64,000 bases of DNA, from assembly GCF_003287455.1 (NCBI RefSeq), contig NZ_PRLC01000011.1:46315-110314 (forward strand), read 5' to 3'. Source of the stretch: Faecalibacterium hattorii (lineage in GTDB: Bacteria > Bacillota > Clostridia > Oscillospirales > Ruminococcaceae). Positions 10,738 through 20,300 of the stretch are shown here, one piece after another. The notes beneath the pieces are model-generated. The model had not been told where the DNA came from. It searched no databases and was given only the letters and a program-made list of their open reading frames with translations. How positions within the stretch are numbered: position 1 is the first letter of the stretch; every line of letters starts with the position of its first letter. The position numbers and the translations under genes are program-made.

Positions 10738-13314
10738 ATGGAAGAAGATTTTGTGATGATACCGGGCAGCGGTACCAAAAAGATCATCCGCGACGTCAAG
10801 AAGGAAATCGAAACGGCGTTTCTGGATTACTCCATGTCGGTCATCGTGTCCCGTGCTCTGCCCGATGTGCGCGATGGTCTGAAACCGGTCCACCGCCGCA
10901 TTCTTTATACCATGCACGAGCGCGGCAACGACCCCAGCCATCCCTACCGCAAGTCGGCGGATACCGTCGGTGCAGTGCTGGGCTCCTACCACCCCCACGG
11001 CGACGCATCCGTTTACGATGCCATGGTCCGTCTGGCACAGGATTTCTCCCTGCGCTACCCGCTGGTGGACGGCCAAGGTAACTTCGGTTCCGTCGATGGC
11101 GACCCCCCGGCTGCTTACCGTTACACCGAGGCCCGCATGAGCCGGATGGCCGTCGAGATGCTGACCGATATCGACAAGAACACGATCGACTGGGACCCCA
11201 ACTTCGATGAAACGAAGAAGGAACCCAGCGTCCTGCCCTGCCGCTTCCCGAACCTGCTGGTCAACGGCAGTCAGGGCATCGCAGTGGGCATGGCCACCAA
11301 CATCCCGCCCCACAACCTGAGTGAGGTCATCGACGGCTGCGTGGCCTATATCGAGAACCCGGACATCGACCTGCCCGGCCTGATGGAATATATCAAAGGC
11401 CCGGACTTCCCCACCGCCGGCATCATCATGGGCCGCAGCGGCATCCGCGCCGCCTACGCCACCGGCCGCGGCAAGATCACTCTGCGCGGCCGCGCCACCA
11501 TTGAGGAGAAGAAGAACGGCCGCGCCCAGATCATCGTCACCGAGATCCCCTACATGGTGAACAAGGCCCGCCTGATCGAGAACATCGCAGACCTCGTGAA
11601 GGAAAAGCGGATCGAGGGCATCAGCGACCTGAACGATGAGACCAACCGCAAGGGAATGCGCATCGTCATCGATGTGCGCAAGGACGCGAACCCGCAGGTG
11701 GTGCTGAACCAGCTCTATCAGTACACCCAACTTCAGGATACCGTCGGCGTCATCATGCTGGCCATCGACCACAAGGTGCCGAAGGTGCTGACCCTGAAGC
11801 AGATGATCCAGAAATACGTGGAGTTCCAAGACGAAGTGGTCCGCCGCCGCACCCAGTACGACCTGAAGAAGGCACAGGAGCGCGCCCACATCCTCGAAGG
11901 CTTGAAGAAGGCCACCGACATCGTGGATGAACTGATCGCCACCATCCGCGCCTGCAAGGGCGGCATGGCCGAGGCCAAGGCTGCCATCATGGAACAGTTC
12001 GGCTTCGATGACCCGCAGGCCGACGCCATCGTGAAATTACAGCTGGGCCGTCTGGCTGGTCTGGAGATCCTCAAGATCGAGGAAGAACTGGGCACCCTGC
12101 AGGCGAAGATCCGCGATTGGGAGGACATCCTCGCCAACGACGCCCGCGTGCTGGAGATCGTCAAGAACGAGCTGCTGGATATGAAGAAGCGCTTCGGTGA
12201 CGAGCGCCGCACCGAGATCGAGACCGTCAACGGCGAAGTGGACATCGAAGACCTCATTGCCGAGGAACAGTGCGTTTACACCCTGACCGAGGCCGGTTAT
12301 ATCAAGCGCCAGCTCAAGGCCACTTATCAGGCCCAGAAGCGCGGCGGCCGCGGCATTTCCGGCATGACCCGCAAGGAAGAGGACATCGTGCAGGAGATGT
12401 TCGTCGGCTCCACCCACGATTATGTCCTGTTCGTTACCAACCGGGGCCGGATGTTCCGCCTCAAGGGTTACACCATCGCCGAGGGCAGCCGCACCAGCAA
12501 GGGCACCAACATCGTGAACCTGCTCCAGTTGGCCGAGGGCGAAAAGGTCACCAATATGCTCTGCTACCCCAAGGATGAGGACAACAAGGGCGGCTTCGTC
12601 ACCATGGTCACCAAGCAGGGCCTGATCAAGCGCACTCCGCTGGAACAGTATGCCAATATCCGCAAGTCCGGCCTGATCGGCATTGCCCTGAACGAGGGCG
12701 ACGCGCTGGCATGGACCCGCCTGACCACCGGCCACGATATGCTCATCGTTGCCACCCGCAACGGTCAGGCCATTCGCTTCAACGAAGAGGACGCCCGCCC
12801 CATGGGCCGCAGCGGCCACGGCGTGCGTGCCATCAAGCTGGCCGAGGGGGATGAAGTCGTTGGCGTCTGCATCTGCCGCGAGGGTGCCACCATCCTGACC
12901 GTGACCGAAAACGGCAAGGGCCGCCGGTCCGAGATCGACACCTACCGCATCACGGCCCGCGGCGGCAAGGGCATCCGCAACTACGATGCCTCCAAGGATA
13001 AAGTGGCTGCCGTTAAGATCGTCGATGATGTGGATGATATCCTGCTGAGCAGTCAGGAGGGCATCATCATCCGCCTCCACGCCGATTCCATCCCGGTCCA
13101 GAGCCGCTACGGCTCCGGTGTCCGGGTCATGCGTCTGGGCGAGAACGATAAGGTCATGGTCCTTGCCCGCACCGACCACGACGACGAAGCCCAGACCGAG
13201 ACTGTTGAGGCCGAGGAGGGCGACGAGCCCACCGCCGAGCAGCTGGCCGCCATGGAAGCCGCCGATGAGGCTTCGGCTGCCGAGACCCCGGAAGCGGACA
13301 GCACCGAGGACTGA
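10738..13314 (+). CDS. gyrA: DNA gyrase subunit A
   Basis: Catalytic DNA-cleavage subunit of gyrase. 858 residues: starts after GGAGG with [12 protein letters not shown], winged-helix with [20 protein letters not shown], the active-site tyrosine in [14 protein letters not shown] (about residue 128), then coiled coil and a C-terminal beta-pinwheel whose GyrA box appears as QKRGGRG. The last 45 residues are strongly acidic (Glu/Asp-rich), as in many gyrases. Separated from gyrB by the 135-bp repeat and followed by an intrinsic terminator. Confidence 0.98.
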   Translation: MEEDFVMIPGSGTKKIIRDVKKEIETAFLDYSMSVIVSRALPDVRDGLKPVHRRILYTMHERGNDPSHPYRKSADTVGAVLGSYHPHGDASVYDAMVRLAQDFSLRYPLVDGQGNFGSVDGDPPAAYRYTEARMSRMAVEMLTDIDKNTIDWDPNFDETKKEPSVLPCRFPNLLVNGSQGIAVGMATNIPPHNLSEVIDGCVAYIENPDIDLPGLMEYIKGPDFPTAGIIMGRSGIRAAYATGRGKITLRGRATIEEKKNGRAQIIVTEIPYMVNKARLIENIADLVKEKRIEGISDLNDETNRKGMRIVIDVRKDANPQVVLNQLYQYTQLQDTVGVIMLAIDHKVPKVLTLKQMIQKYVEFQDEVVRRRTQYDLKKAQERAHILEGLKKATDIVDELIATIRACKGGMAEAKAAIMEQFGFDDPQADAIVKLQLGRLAGLEILKIEEELGTLQAKIRDWEDILANDARVLEIVKNELLDMKKRFGDERRTEIETVNGEVDIEDLIAEEQCVYTLTEAGYIKRQLKATYQAQKRGGRGISGMTRKEEDIVQEMFVGSTHDYVLFVTNRGRMFRLKGYTIAEGSRTSKGTNIVNLLQLAEGEKVTNMLCYPKDEDNKGGFVTMVTKQGLIKRTPLEQYANIRKSGLIGIALNEGDALAWTRLTTGHDMLIVATRNGQAIRFNEEDARPMGRSGHGVRAIKLAEGDEVVGVCICREGATILTVTENGKGRRSEIDTYRITARGGKGIRNYDASKDKVAAVKIVDDVDDILLSSQEGIIIRLHADSIPVQSRYGSGVRVMRLGENDKVMVLARTDHDDEAQTETVEAEEGDEPTAEQLAAMEAADEASAAETPEADSTED

Positions 13315-13393
13315 TTCGGAATAACACCTCTCAGGACGTGTTTTGGTGCGAGTACCACGCCCATAACACATGGAATCAGTTTGTAAAAAAATG

Positions 13394-13434
13394 ACCCGGA
13401 ATCGGACGTGCACGCGCACCGATTCCGGGTTTTG
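13394..13434 (+). terminator. Terminator after gyrA
   Basis: A 12-bp perfect stem ACCCGGAATCGG / CCGATTCCGGGT with a 13-base loop is followed by TTTTGTT. It lies between gyrA and mntP. Confidence 0.85.
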
Positions 13435-13477
13435 TTAGCCGCACCAAATCTGGTCAAATTTAGGAGGCATATTCAGT

Positions 13478-14062
13478 ATGGAATGGAGTTTCTTATTCTT
13501 CTTCAACAGCGCACTGCTGGGCGTGGGTCTGGCGATGGATGCGTTTTCGGTCTCGATGGCAAATGGTCTGCACGATCCCAAAATGTCGATGAAGCGGATG
13601 TGCATCATCGCAGGCACCTTCGGCCTGTTTCAGGCGGTCATGCCTATGACGGGCTGGGTCTGCGTCCACACCGTCGTAGAGCTGTTCTCATCCTTTGAGA
13701 CATTCATTCCGTGGATCGCCCTCATCCTGCTGGCCTACATCGGCGGAAAGATGCTGATGGAGGGCATCAAGGGCGAGGAGACCGAGGAAGCCGCCGCGCT
13801 CAGCGCCGGTGCCCTTTTTGTGCAGGGCGTCGCCACCAGCATCGACGCCCTCTCCGTCGGTTTCACTATTTCGGAGTACGGCTGGGTCATGGCACTGGTG
13901 GCTTCCCTCATCATCGCGACGGTCACCTTCTTTATCTGCATGGCCGGTCTGCACATCGGCAAAAAGTTCGGCACCAAGCTGGCCGGAAAAGCCTCCGTTC
14001 TGGGCGGCATCATCCTCATCGGCATCGGTCTGGAAATTTTCCTGACCGGCATCTTCGGCTAA
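13478..14062 (+). CDS. mntP: MntP-type manganese efflux pump
   Basis: A 194-residue membrane protein of the MntP (DUF204) family, which exports Mn2+. Six hydrophobic segments are visible in two pseudo-repeats, each with the acidic-Ala signature: GVGLAMDAFSVSMANGL near residue 20 and QGVATSIDALSVGF near 110; the membrane Asp residues in these are the family's metal-binding positions. RBS AGGAGG precedes ATG at 13478. No yybP-ykoY manganese riboswitch is recognisable in the 160 bases upstream. It is transcribed alone. Confidence 0.92.
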   Translation: MEWSFLFFFNSALLGVGLAMDAFSVSMANGLHDPKMSMKRMCIIAGTFGLFQAVMPMTGWVCVHTVVELFSSFETFIPWIALILLAYIGGKMLMEGIKGEETEEAAALSAGALFVQGVATSIDALSVGFTISEYGWVMALVASLIIATVTFFICMAGLHIGKKFGTKLAGKASVLGGIILIGIGLEIFLTGIFG

Positions 14063-14365
14063 AACGTTTTCTGGTGCCCTTGCGGAAAAACAGCTGCATT
14101 TTCGGCGGTTTCTCTAAGAAATTGGGGAGCGGCTTGGCAAAGCTGCTGTGTTTTTTGCCGCTTCGTGCGCAAATTCCGCACCTTCAGCGAATGAGCAAAG
14201 ATTCTTTACTGAAATTTCGTACAAAGAAACGCTATTCGGTCGGATTTTTGCGAAAAATCCTCTTGCCAAATCCTTGGAGTTCTGGTATTCTCAAGCCAGA
14301 AACCAGCTTACCGGACAAAGGTCTGATAAGTTGAGATACCAGATCATTTAAGGGAGGTACCGAAT
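14063..14365. other. Intergenic region with promoter for the lipoprotein gene
   Basis: A 303-base gap. TTGCCA (14263-14268), 17 bases and TATTCT (14286-14291) make a plausible promoter for the next gene. No convincing gene or structured RNA was seen in the rest. Confidence 0.5.
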
Positions 14366-14977
14366 ATGGCAAGCATGAGCCGTAGAGTTTTCCTGAAATG
14401 CGTCGGCGCTGCTGCGCTGGCTGTTACCGCATCCGGCATCTTCGCAGGGTGTTCCGAGGAGGGCGGCGGATCGAAAAACACCGTGTATGGCGCCAATGAG
14501 ACCGTCCAGATCAATGGCGTGAATGTGAAGCTGTTGGGCTATCAGCAGGGCTTTGGTTCGGAGATTGCGGGCAACTATGCAGATAAGACGCTGATCGCCA
14601 TCTGCTTTGGCCTCGACAATCAGTCGGAAAAGGCCATCCAGATGGGCAATACGGCACAGGATAAACTGAGCGATGTTTGGAAAGCCATCAAGAACAACAA
14701 ATTTGACACGCTTGGCGAGAGCGAATTTGTTGTGGTGGCAAAGGACAAGAAACTGGGCCACGCAGCAATCGGCTTCAGTAGAATGACCCCCAACGCAGGC
14801 ATCGGCGACATTCTGGGAGCCGGATTCCTTGGCACACTGGAGCCCCAGAAATCTGGCTGCATCAAGATCTATGCGATCGTTCCGAGCGATTGGGAGCAGA
14901 TCGGCATCCAGTATACGCCGTACTTTGCCCCGAACGAGACCCGCAGCTTTGTGCTGAATCGCTCCAATCAACTTTAA
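14366..14977 (+). CDS. Predicted secreted lipoprotein with Tat-like signal
   Basis: A 203-residue protein. Residues 4-26 read MSRRVFLKCVGAAALAVTAS then GIFAGC: an SRRxFLK twin-arginine-like motif, a hydrophobic stretch and a lipobox (FAGC) whose Cys (about residue 28) would be lipidated. The mature part looks beta-rich and resembles the DUF4352/telokin-like immunoglobulin-fold lipoproteins of Firmicutes (weak resemblance). No catalytic motif was recognised. It is monocistronic, with GGGAGG upstream and a bidirectional terminator downstream. Whether the organism has Tat translocase cannot be judged from this window. Confidence 0.7.
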   Translation: MASMSRRVFLKCVGAAALAVTASGIFAGCSEEGGGSKNTVYGANETVQINGVNVKLLGYQQGFGSEIAGNYADKTLIAICFGLDNQSEKAIQMGNTAQDKLSDVWKAIKNNKFDTLGESEFVVVAKDKKLGHAAIGFSRMTPNAGIGDILGAGFLGTLEPQKSGCIKIYAIVPSDWEQIGIQYTPYFAPNETRSFVLNRSNQL

Positions 14978-15035
14978 TAAACGATAAAATTTCCGCGCTC
15001 TTCCCCCAAGGGCGAACGTTCTCCGATAAGCAAAA

Positions 15036-15080
15036 GACCAGCGCCGCAGAGTATCTCACCCTGCGGCGCTGGTCTTTTTT
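15036..15080. terminator. Bidirectional terminator between convergent genes
   Basis: A 14-bp perfect stem GACCAGCGCCGCAG / CTGCGGCGCTGGTC with an 11-base loop, followed by TTTTTT on the plus strand and preceded by A-rich sequence that gives T's on the minus strand. It serves the lipoprotein gene and the convergent GntR gene. Confidence 0.88.
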
Positions 15081-15082
15081 GG

Positions 15083-15098
15083 CGTTCCACGTGGAACA
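15083..15098. promoter_or_regulatory. parS chromosome-partition site candidate
   Basis: CGTTCCACGTGGAACA contains the 14-bp perfect palindrome GTTCCACGTGGAAC. The parS consensus in Firmicutes is TGTTNCACGTGAAACA; this site differs at the first base and one internal base while keeping the CACGTG centre. It lies intergenic, 10 kb from the candidate oriC, where ParB/Spo0J sites are expected. Confidence 0.75.
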
Positions 15099-15099
15099 T

Positions 15100-15804
15100 T
15101 TATTTTTCGGGTTCAAAATAGTCGGCGTATTCCTCGGTCAGCTTGCTGCCCAGCCGACGGATGCCGCCGTAGAGGTGGCGCTCCACCAGCGGCTCAAAGG
15201 CCGCAAGGTCGCACCGCTCGATGGCCTCAATGAGGTTCGTATGGTCCGCAATCACCTCGGCCAGCCCGCCGCTGGTCATGGTGTCCAGCATCCGGAAGCG
15301 GCTGTAGTCGGCGTGAGCGCTCTGCAAGGTGCGCCAGAGGTACATCTTGCCCATAGCTGCGAACCATGTCTCGTGGAGCAGCCGGTCGGCCTCATACAGG
15401 CGGTTGAAGTCCGGATGCTCGGCGTGGGCCAGCTCCTCGTAGGCGGCGGCCCGCTTCCGGATCAGCGCCCGCTGCTCCGGGGTGCACTTTGGCGAAAAAT
15501 CCCGCAGGACGCGGGCTTCCACGGCGGTGCGCTCATAGATCAGCTCCTCCACGATCTCCCGGTTCAGCCGGGTGACGGTGGTGCCTTTGTAGGGCACGAT
15601 CTTCACCAGCCCGTTTTCCTGCAACCGCTGCAAGACCACCCGGATGAGGGAACGCGGTGCTCCGAACCGGGCGCAGAGCGGGTTTTCACTCAGCAAGCTG
15701 CCGGGGCGGATGGTCAGATCGATGATTTCCCGCTCCAGCACTTCATAAATTTCGGCATCCGCCTTGTATGTTTGTTGTTCCATAGCATTTACCCGATGTT
15801 CCAT
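15100..15804 (-). CDS. GntR/FadR-family transcriptional regulator (FCD domain)
   Basis: A 234-residue regulator. The N-terminal winged helix (about residues 10-75) includes IYEVLEREIIDLTIRPGSLL, APRSLIRVVLQRLQENGLVK and a wing KIVPYKGTTV; the rest is helical with FCD-type features (RTAVEARVLR..., TNLIEAIERCDL, VERHLYGG), typically binding organic acids through a metal. Start ATG at 15804 has GAGG six bases upstream; its first 16 bases overlap the RluA stop, so it belongs to the nudix-rluA-gntR operon. Ligand and targets are not evident. Confidence 0.88.
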   Translation of the reverse strand: MEHRVNAMEQQTYKADAEIYEVLEREIIDLTIRPGSLLSENPLCARFGAPRSLIRVVLQRLQENGLVKIVPYKGTTVTRLNREIVEELIYERTAVEARVLRDFSPKCTPEQRALIRKRAAAYEELAHAEHPDFNRLYEADRLLHETWFAAMGKMYLWRTLQSAHADYSRFRMLDTMTSGGLAEVIADHTNLIEAIERCDLAAFEPLVERHLYGGIRRLGSKLTEEYADYFEPEK

Positions 15805-16478
15805 GGTTCCTCGTTCGGCTTTTCCAGCCGGAATTCCATCTGCTGCCCCGTTTCCGGGTGCAGGAATTGCAGCCGCGCACTTTGCAGGGCGATGTTCCCC
15901 TTGAACCGGCTGCCGTATTTGCCGTCACCCCAGAGCGGATGCTTCCGGGAGGCGAACTGCACCCGGATCTGATGGGTCCGCCCGGTGTGGAGGGTGATGT
16001 CCGCAAGGCTCAGGACCCCGTTTGTGGCCGTGATGCGGTATTCCAGCACCGCTTCCCGCACCCCTTTGCGGGGGCGGCTGACCGGGAAGACCCTCCCCTT
16101 CCGGCTGTCCTTGAAGAGATAGTCCCGCAGAGTCCCCGCTTCGGGCAGGGATTCATCCGGCGCTCCCGCAAGGACGGCGCGGTATTGCTTCACGAAGACC
16201 GGTGCGGCGGGGGTGTGCTTCGTGGGTTCGGCCCGGCCGTCCAGCACGGCGTAGGCGTCCTGACTTTCGGTGATCTGCCGGGTCAGGGCCGCTGCGGCGT
16301 TCGGCGTCTTGGCCAGCACCATCAGCCCGGAAACGCCGATGTCCAGCCGGTGCACCACCCCCACATAGGCGTCCGGCTTGCCCCAGAGGGCCCGCAGCGC
16401 GTCGGGCAGACCCGTTTCACTGGAAAGACCCGCCGGTTTGTTCACGACTGCAAGGGCCGCATCTTCGTAGACGATCAC
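15789..16478 (-). CDS. RluA-family RNA pseudouridine synthase
   Basis: A 229-residue RluA-family pseudouridine synthase that isomerises uridines in rRNA or tRNA. The catalytic aspartate is in the motif VGVVHRLDIGVSGLMVLAKT (HRLD). Further family features are VVNKPAGLSSE near residue 15 and THQIRVQFASRKHPLWGDGK in the C-terminal half. There is no N-terminal S4 domain, so it is a minimal RluA-type enzyme; substrate site is unknown. Start overlaps the nudix stop by 4 bases and its end overlaps the gntR start. Confidence 0.92.
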   Translation of the reverse strand: MIVYEDAALAVVNKPAGLSSETGLPDALRALWGKPDAYVGVVHRLDIGVSGLMVLAKTPNAAAALTRQITESQDAYAVLDGRAEPTKHTPAAPVFVKQYRAVLAGAPDESLPEAGTLRDYLFKDSRKGRVFPVSRPRKGVREAVLEYRITATNGVLSLADITLHTGRTHQIRVQFASRKHPLWGDGKYGSRFKGNIALQSARLQFLHPETGQQMEFRLEKPNEEPWNIG

Positions 16479-17026
16479 AGTTTGCCCTCGTCCAGCAGGG
16501 CCTTGAGCTTCAGCACGCCCGCAATGGTCTTGCCGTCCCTGATCTCACCGCTCAGAACCATTTCGTAGGCCTTTTGCAGCGGCACGCGGTCGGGGGTCAG
16601 GAACTCGTCCGCGTCAAGGTGCATGTGGGTCTTCGTCAGGCCGGTGGCGACCCATGTATAGATGACCTCGGTATCGTAGCCGACGGTGGGGTAAAATTCC
16701 CCCAGCGAGGTGTAGTGCGCTGCAGTCAGGCCGCACTCCTCCTCCAACTCCCGCTTGGCGGCTTCGAAGGGGTCCTCCCCTTGCTCCAGCTTGCCGGCGG
16801 GCAGCTCCCACAGCTCCTGCTGCATGGCGTAGCGGAACTGGCGGACCATGCAGATGGTGCCGTCCTCAAAATAGGGCACGATGCAGGCCCCGCCGTGGTG
16901 GTGGACTACCTCGCGGGTGGCGGTCTTTCCATTTTCCAGCAGGGCGGTATCCTTGGTCAAGGTGACCACCCGGCCCTCGAAGATCACCTCACTGGTCAGT
17001 TTCTTCTCAAAATGTGCTGCGTCCAT
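16475..17026 (-). CDS. Nudix hydrolase, ADP-ribose pyrophosphatase type
   Basis: A 183-residue Nudix enzyme with a perfect Nudix box starting GKLEQGEDPFEAAKRELEEE and ending CG (GX5EX7REUXEEXGU), preceded by VRQFRYAMQQELWELPAG, the typical ADP-ribose pyrophosphatase (NudF) context. It probably hydrolyses ADP-ribose or related nucleoside diphosphate sugars. First gene of a three-gene leftward operon with rluA-like and gntR genes. Confidence 0.93.
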   Translation of the reverse strand: MDAAHFEKKLTSEVIFEGRVVTLTKDTALLENGKTATREVVHHHGGACIVPYFEDGTICMVRQFRYAMQQELWELPAGKLEQGEDPFEAAKRELEEECGLTAAHYTSLGEFYPTVGYDTEVIYTWVATGLTKTHMHLDADEFLTPDRVPLQKAYEMVLSGEIRDGKTIAGVLKLKALLDEGKL

Positions 17027-17265
17027 CGTTTCTGCGTCCTTTCTGAGCGGGCCGAAAACGTTCCGGACCCGGAAAATCCATTGGTTCCAGTTTACGGCAT
17101 CTCCTGTATGATTGTCAATTCAAAATTAAGGAAAAGTTAAGAAAAATCCGCTGATCCCGCCAAAAACTTAAAATTCTGCAAGAAAAATCTCACCAAAAAC
17201 ACAAGAGTAAAAAACAGCCAAAAAATTTCTTGAATTTTTGTTGTGTTTTGCTAGTCGGTTTGCGT

Positions 17266-17294
17266 TTACTTTAAGGGCGGAATTTGCTATTATA
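17266..17294 (+). promoter_or_regulatory. Probable promoter of pyruvate:ferredoxin oxidoreductase
   Basis: TTTACT (17266-17271), a 17-base spacer and TATTAT (17289-17294) lie about 100 bases upstream of the gene inside a strongly AT-rich stretch (17100-17300), which may act as an UP element for a very highly expressed gene. Confidence 0.55.
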
Positions 17295-17394
17295 GTATAC
17301 GAGCAATAGTGCCTTTATGGGGTTCTCCGGCCCCGCCGGGGCGCATATTGCCCCGCGCAAAAGGTACCAAATTCTGAACAATGGAGGAAGAAAA

Positions 17395-20300
17395 ATGCCT
17401 AGAGCAAAGCAAACCATGGATGGCAATACCGCTGCCGCTCATGTAGCATATGCCTACACGGACGTGGCTGCCATCTACCCCATTACCCCGTCTTCTCCGA
17501 TGGCTGACTCTGTGGACCAGTGGTCTGCAGCAGGTCAGAAGAACATCTTCGGCAATCAGGTCAAGGTCGTCGAGATGGAGTCTGAGGCCGGCGCAGCCGG
17601 CGCAGTGCACGGCTCTCTGGGTGCAGGTGCTGTTACCACCACCTTCACCGCTTCTCAGGGCCTGCTGCTGATGATCCCCAACATGTACAAGATCGCTGCG
17701 GAGCAGCTGCCCTGCGTGTTCGATGTTTCGGCACGTACCGTTGCTACCCAGTCCCTGAACATCTTCGGTGATCACAGCGACGTTATGGCATGCCGCCAGA
17801 CCGGCTTCGCAATGCTGGTCGAGAGCAGCGTGCAGGAAGTTATGGATCTGTCTCCCGTGGCTCATCTGGCAGCCATCGAGGGCAAGGTCCCCTTCCTGAA
17901 CTTCTTCGATGGCTTCCGTACTTCTCACGAGTACCAGAAGATCGAGAAGTGGGACTACGCTGATCTGAAGGAAATGTGCAACATGGAGGCTGTTGAGGAG
18001 TTCCGCAAGAAGGCGCTGAACCCTGAGCACCCCAAGATGCGCGGCTCCCACGAGAACGGCGACGTGTTCTTCCAGCATCGTGAGGCCTGCAACTCTGTCT
18101 ACGACGCACTGCCCGCAGTCGTCGAGAAGTACATGGCCAAGATCAACGAGAAGCTGGGCACCAACTACGACCTGTTCAACTACTACGGCGCTCCCGACGC
18201 AGACCGCGTCATGATCGCTATGGGCTCTGTCTGTGACGTTGCAGACGAGGTCATCGATTACCTGAACGCTAAGGGTGAGAAGGTCGGTATCGTCAAGGTC
18301 CGCCTGTATCGTCCTTGGGTGTCCTCCGCTCTGCTGAAGGTCCTGCCCAAGACTGCCAAGAAGGTCGCAGTTCTGGACCGTACCAAGGAGCCCGGCTCTC
18401 TGGGCGAGCCCCTGTATCTGGACGTTGCAGCTACCCTGCGTGAGGCTGGCATGAACGATGTCATCCTGACCGGCGGCCGTTACGGTCTGGGCAGCAAGGA
18501 TACTCCCCCGTCCTCTATCTTCGCTCTGTTCAAGGAGCTGGAGAAGGATCAGCCGAAGGAGCGCTTCACTCTGGGCATCACCGATGATGTCACCGGTCTG
18601 TCCCTGCCTGAAGTCAAGCCCGCTCCCATCACCGCAGCTGCTGGCACCAAGGAGTGCAAGTTCTGGGGTCTGGGCGGCGACGGCACCGTCGGCGCTAACA
18701 AGAACTCCGTCAAGATCATCGGCGACCATACGGATAAGTATGTTCAGGCATACTTCCAGTATGACTCCAAGAAGACCGGCGGCGTGACCATCAGCCATCT
18801 GCGTTTCGGCGACAAGCCCATCCGCAGCCCCTACTACATCAATCAGGCTGACTTCGTGGCATGCCACAACCCCGCTTACATCCACATGGGCATGAAGATG
18901 GTTCAGGATGTCAAGCCCGGCGGCGTGTTCATGATCAACTGCCAGTGGTCCGATGAGGAGCTGGATCAGCACCTGAACGCTGAGGCAAAGAAGTACATCG
19001 CTGACAACAACATCCAGCTGTACACCATCAACGCAATCGATAAGGCAATCGAGATCGGTATGGGCAAGCGTACCAATACCATCCTGCAGTCCGCTTTCTT
19101 CAAGCTGGCTGACGTTATGCCCATCGAGGACGCCGTCAACTTCATGAAGCAGGCAGCTCAGAAGAGCTACGGCAAGAAGGGTCAGGACGTCGTTGAGATG
19201 AACTGGAAGGCCATCGATGCCGGTGTTGACGCGATCCACAAGGTCGATGTCCCCGCTTCTTGGTCCAACCCCGCAGCCGATCCCGCCCCGAAGGCTCTCT
19301 CTGGCCGTCCGGAACTGGTCAAGCAGATCCGCGACGTCATGGAGCCCATCGCTCGTATGGACGGCGACAGCCTCCCCGTCTCCGCTTTCGTTGCAAATGC
19401 AAACGGCGAGTGGGAGCAGGGTGCTTCTGCATATGAGAAGCGCGGCACTGCCGTCAATGTCCCTGAGTGGGATGCTTCCAAGTGCGTTGGCTGCAACCAG
19501 TGCGCATTCGTGTGCTCTCATGCAACCATCCGTCCCTTCCAGCTGACTGCTGACGAGCTGGCTGCTGCTCCCGCACAGACCAAGAGCCGCGACAACCGCC
19601 CGGCAAACGAGTACAAGTTTGTCATGGCTGTGTCTCCTCTGGACTGCATGGGCTGTGGCGAGTGCGTCACCGTCTGCCCCACCAAGGCAATCACCATGGT
19701 CCCGCAGGAGTCTCAGGCAGATCAGCAGGCAGTCTTCGACTACTGCGTCGCCAACATCTCCAAGAAGCCTTCCAAGTTTGCTGATGATACCGTCATCGGT
19801 TCTCAGTTCAACCAGCCGCTGCTGGAGTTCTCTGGCTCCTGCGCAGGCTGTGCCGAGACTTCTTATGCTCGCCTGATCACTCAGCTGTTCGGCGAGAAGA
19901 TGTACATCTCCAACGCTACCGGCTGCTCCTCTATCTGGGGCGGTACCGCTTCCATCTCTCCGTACACCGTCAACAAGGACAGCGGCCATGGTCCTGCATG
20001 GTGCAACTCCCTGTTCGAGGATAACGCTGAGCATGGTCTGGGCCTGTACCTCGGCCAGAAGACCGTCCGTGAGAACCTGATCAAGCGCATCGCTGAGGTC
20101 GCTGGTTCTGACAAGGCTTCCGCTGAGCTGAAGGCTGCGTTCGACAAGTTCATGGAGACCAAGAACAACACCAAGGCCAACGACGAACCCGCTAAGGCTC
20201 TGATCGCTGAGCTGGAGAAGGCTGCTGCCGCTGGCTGCACCGAGTCCGCTGAGATCCTGAAGAGCAAGGAGTTCATCGCGAAGAAGTCCGTCTGGATCTT

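Noticed and set aside
13315..13477. yybP-ykoY manganese riboswitch upstream of mntP
   Set aside because: The short gap is taken up by the gyrA terminator and lacks the conserved riboswitch core.
17317..17394. N-terminal extension of PFOR from 17317
   Set aside because: The ATG at 17395 has GGAGG at ideal spacing and matches the family start; the extension covers the untranslated region.
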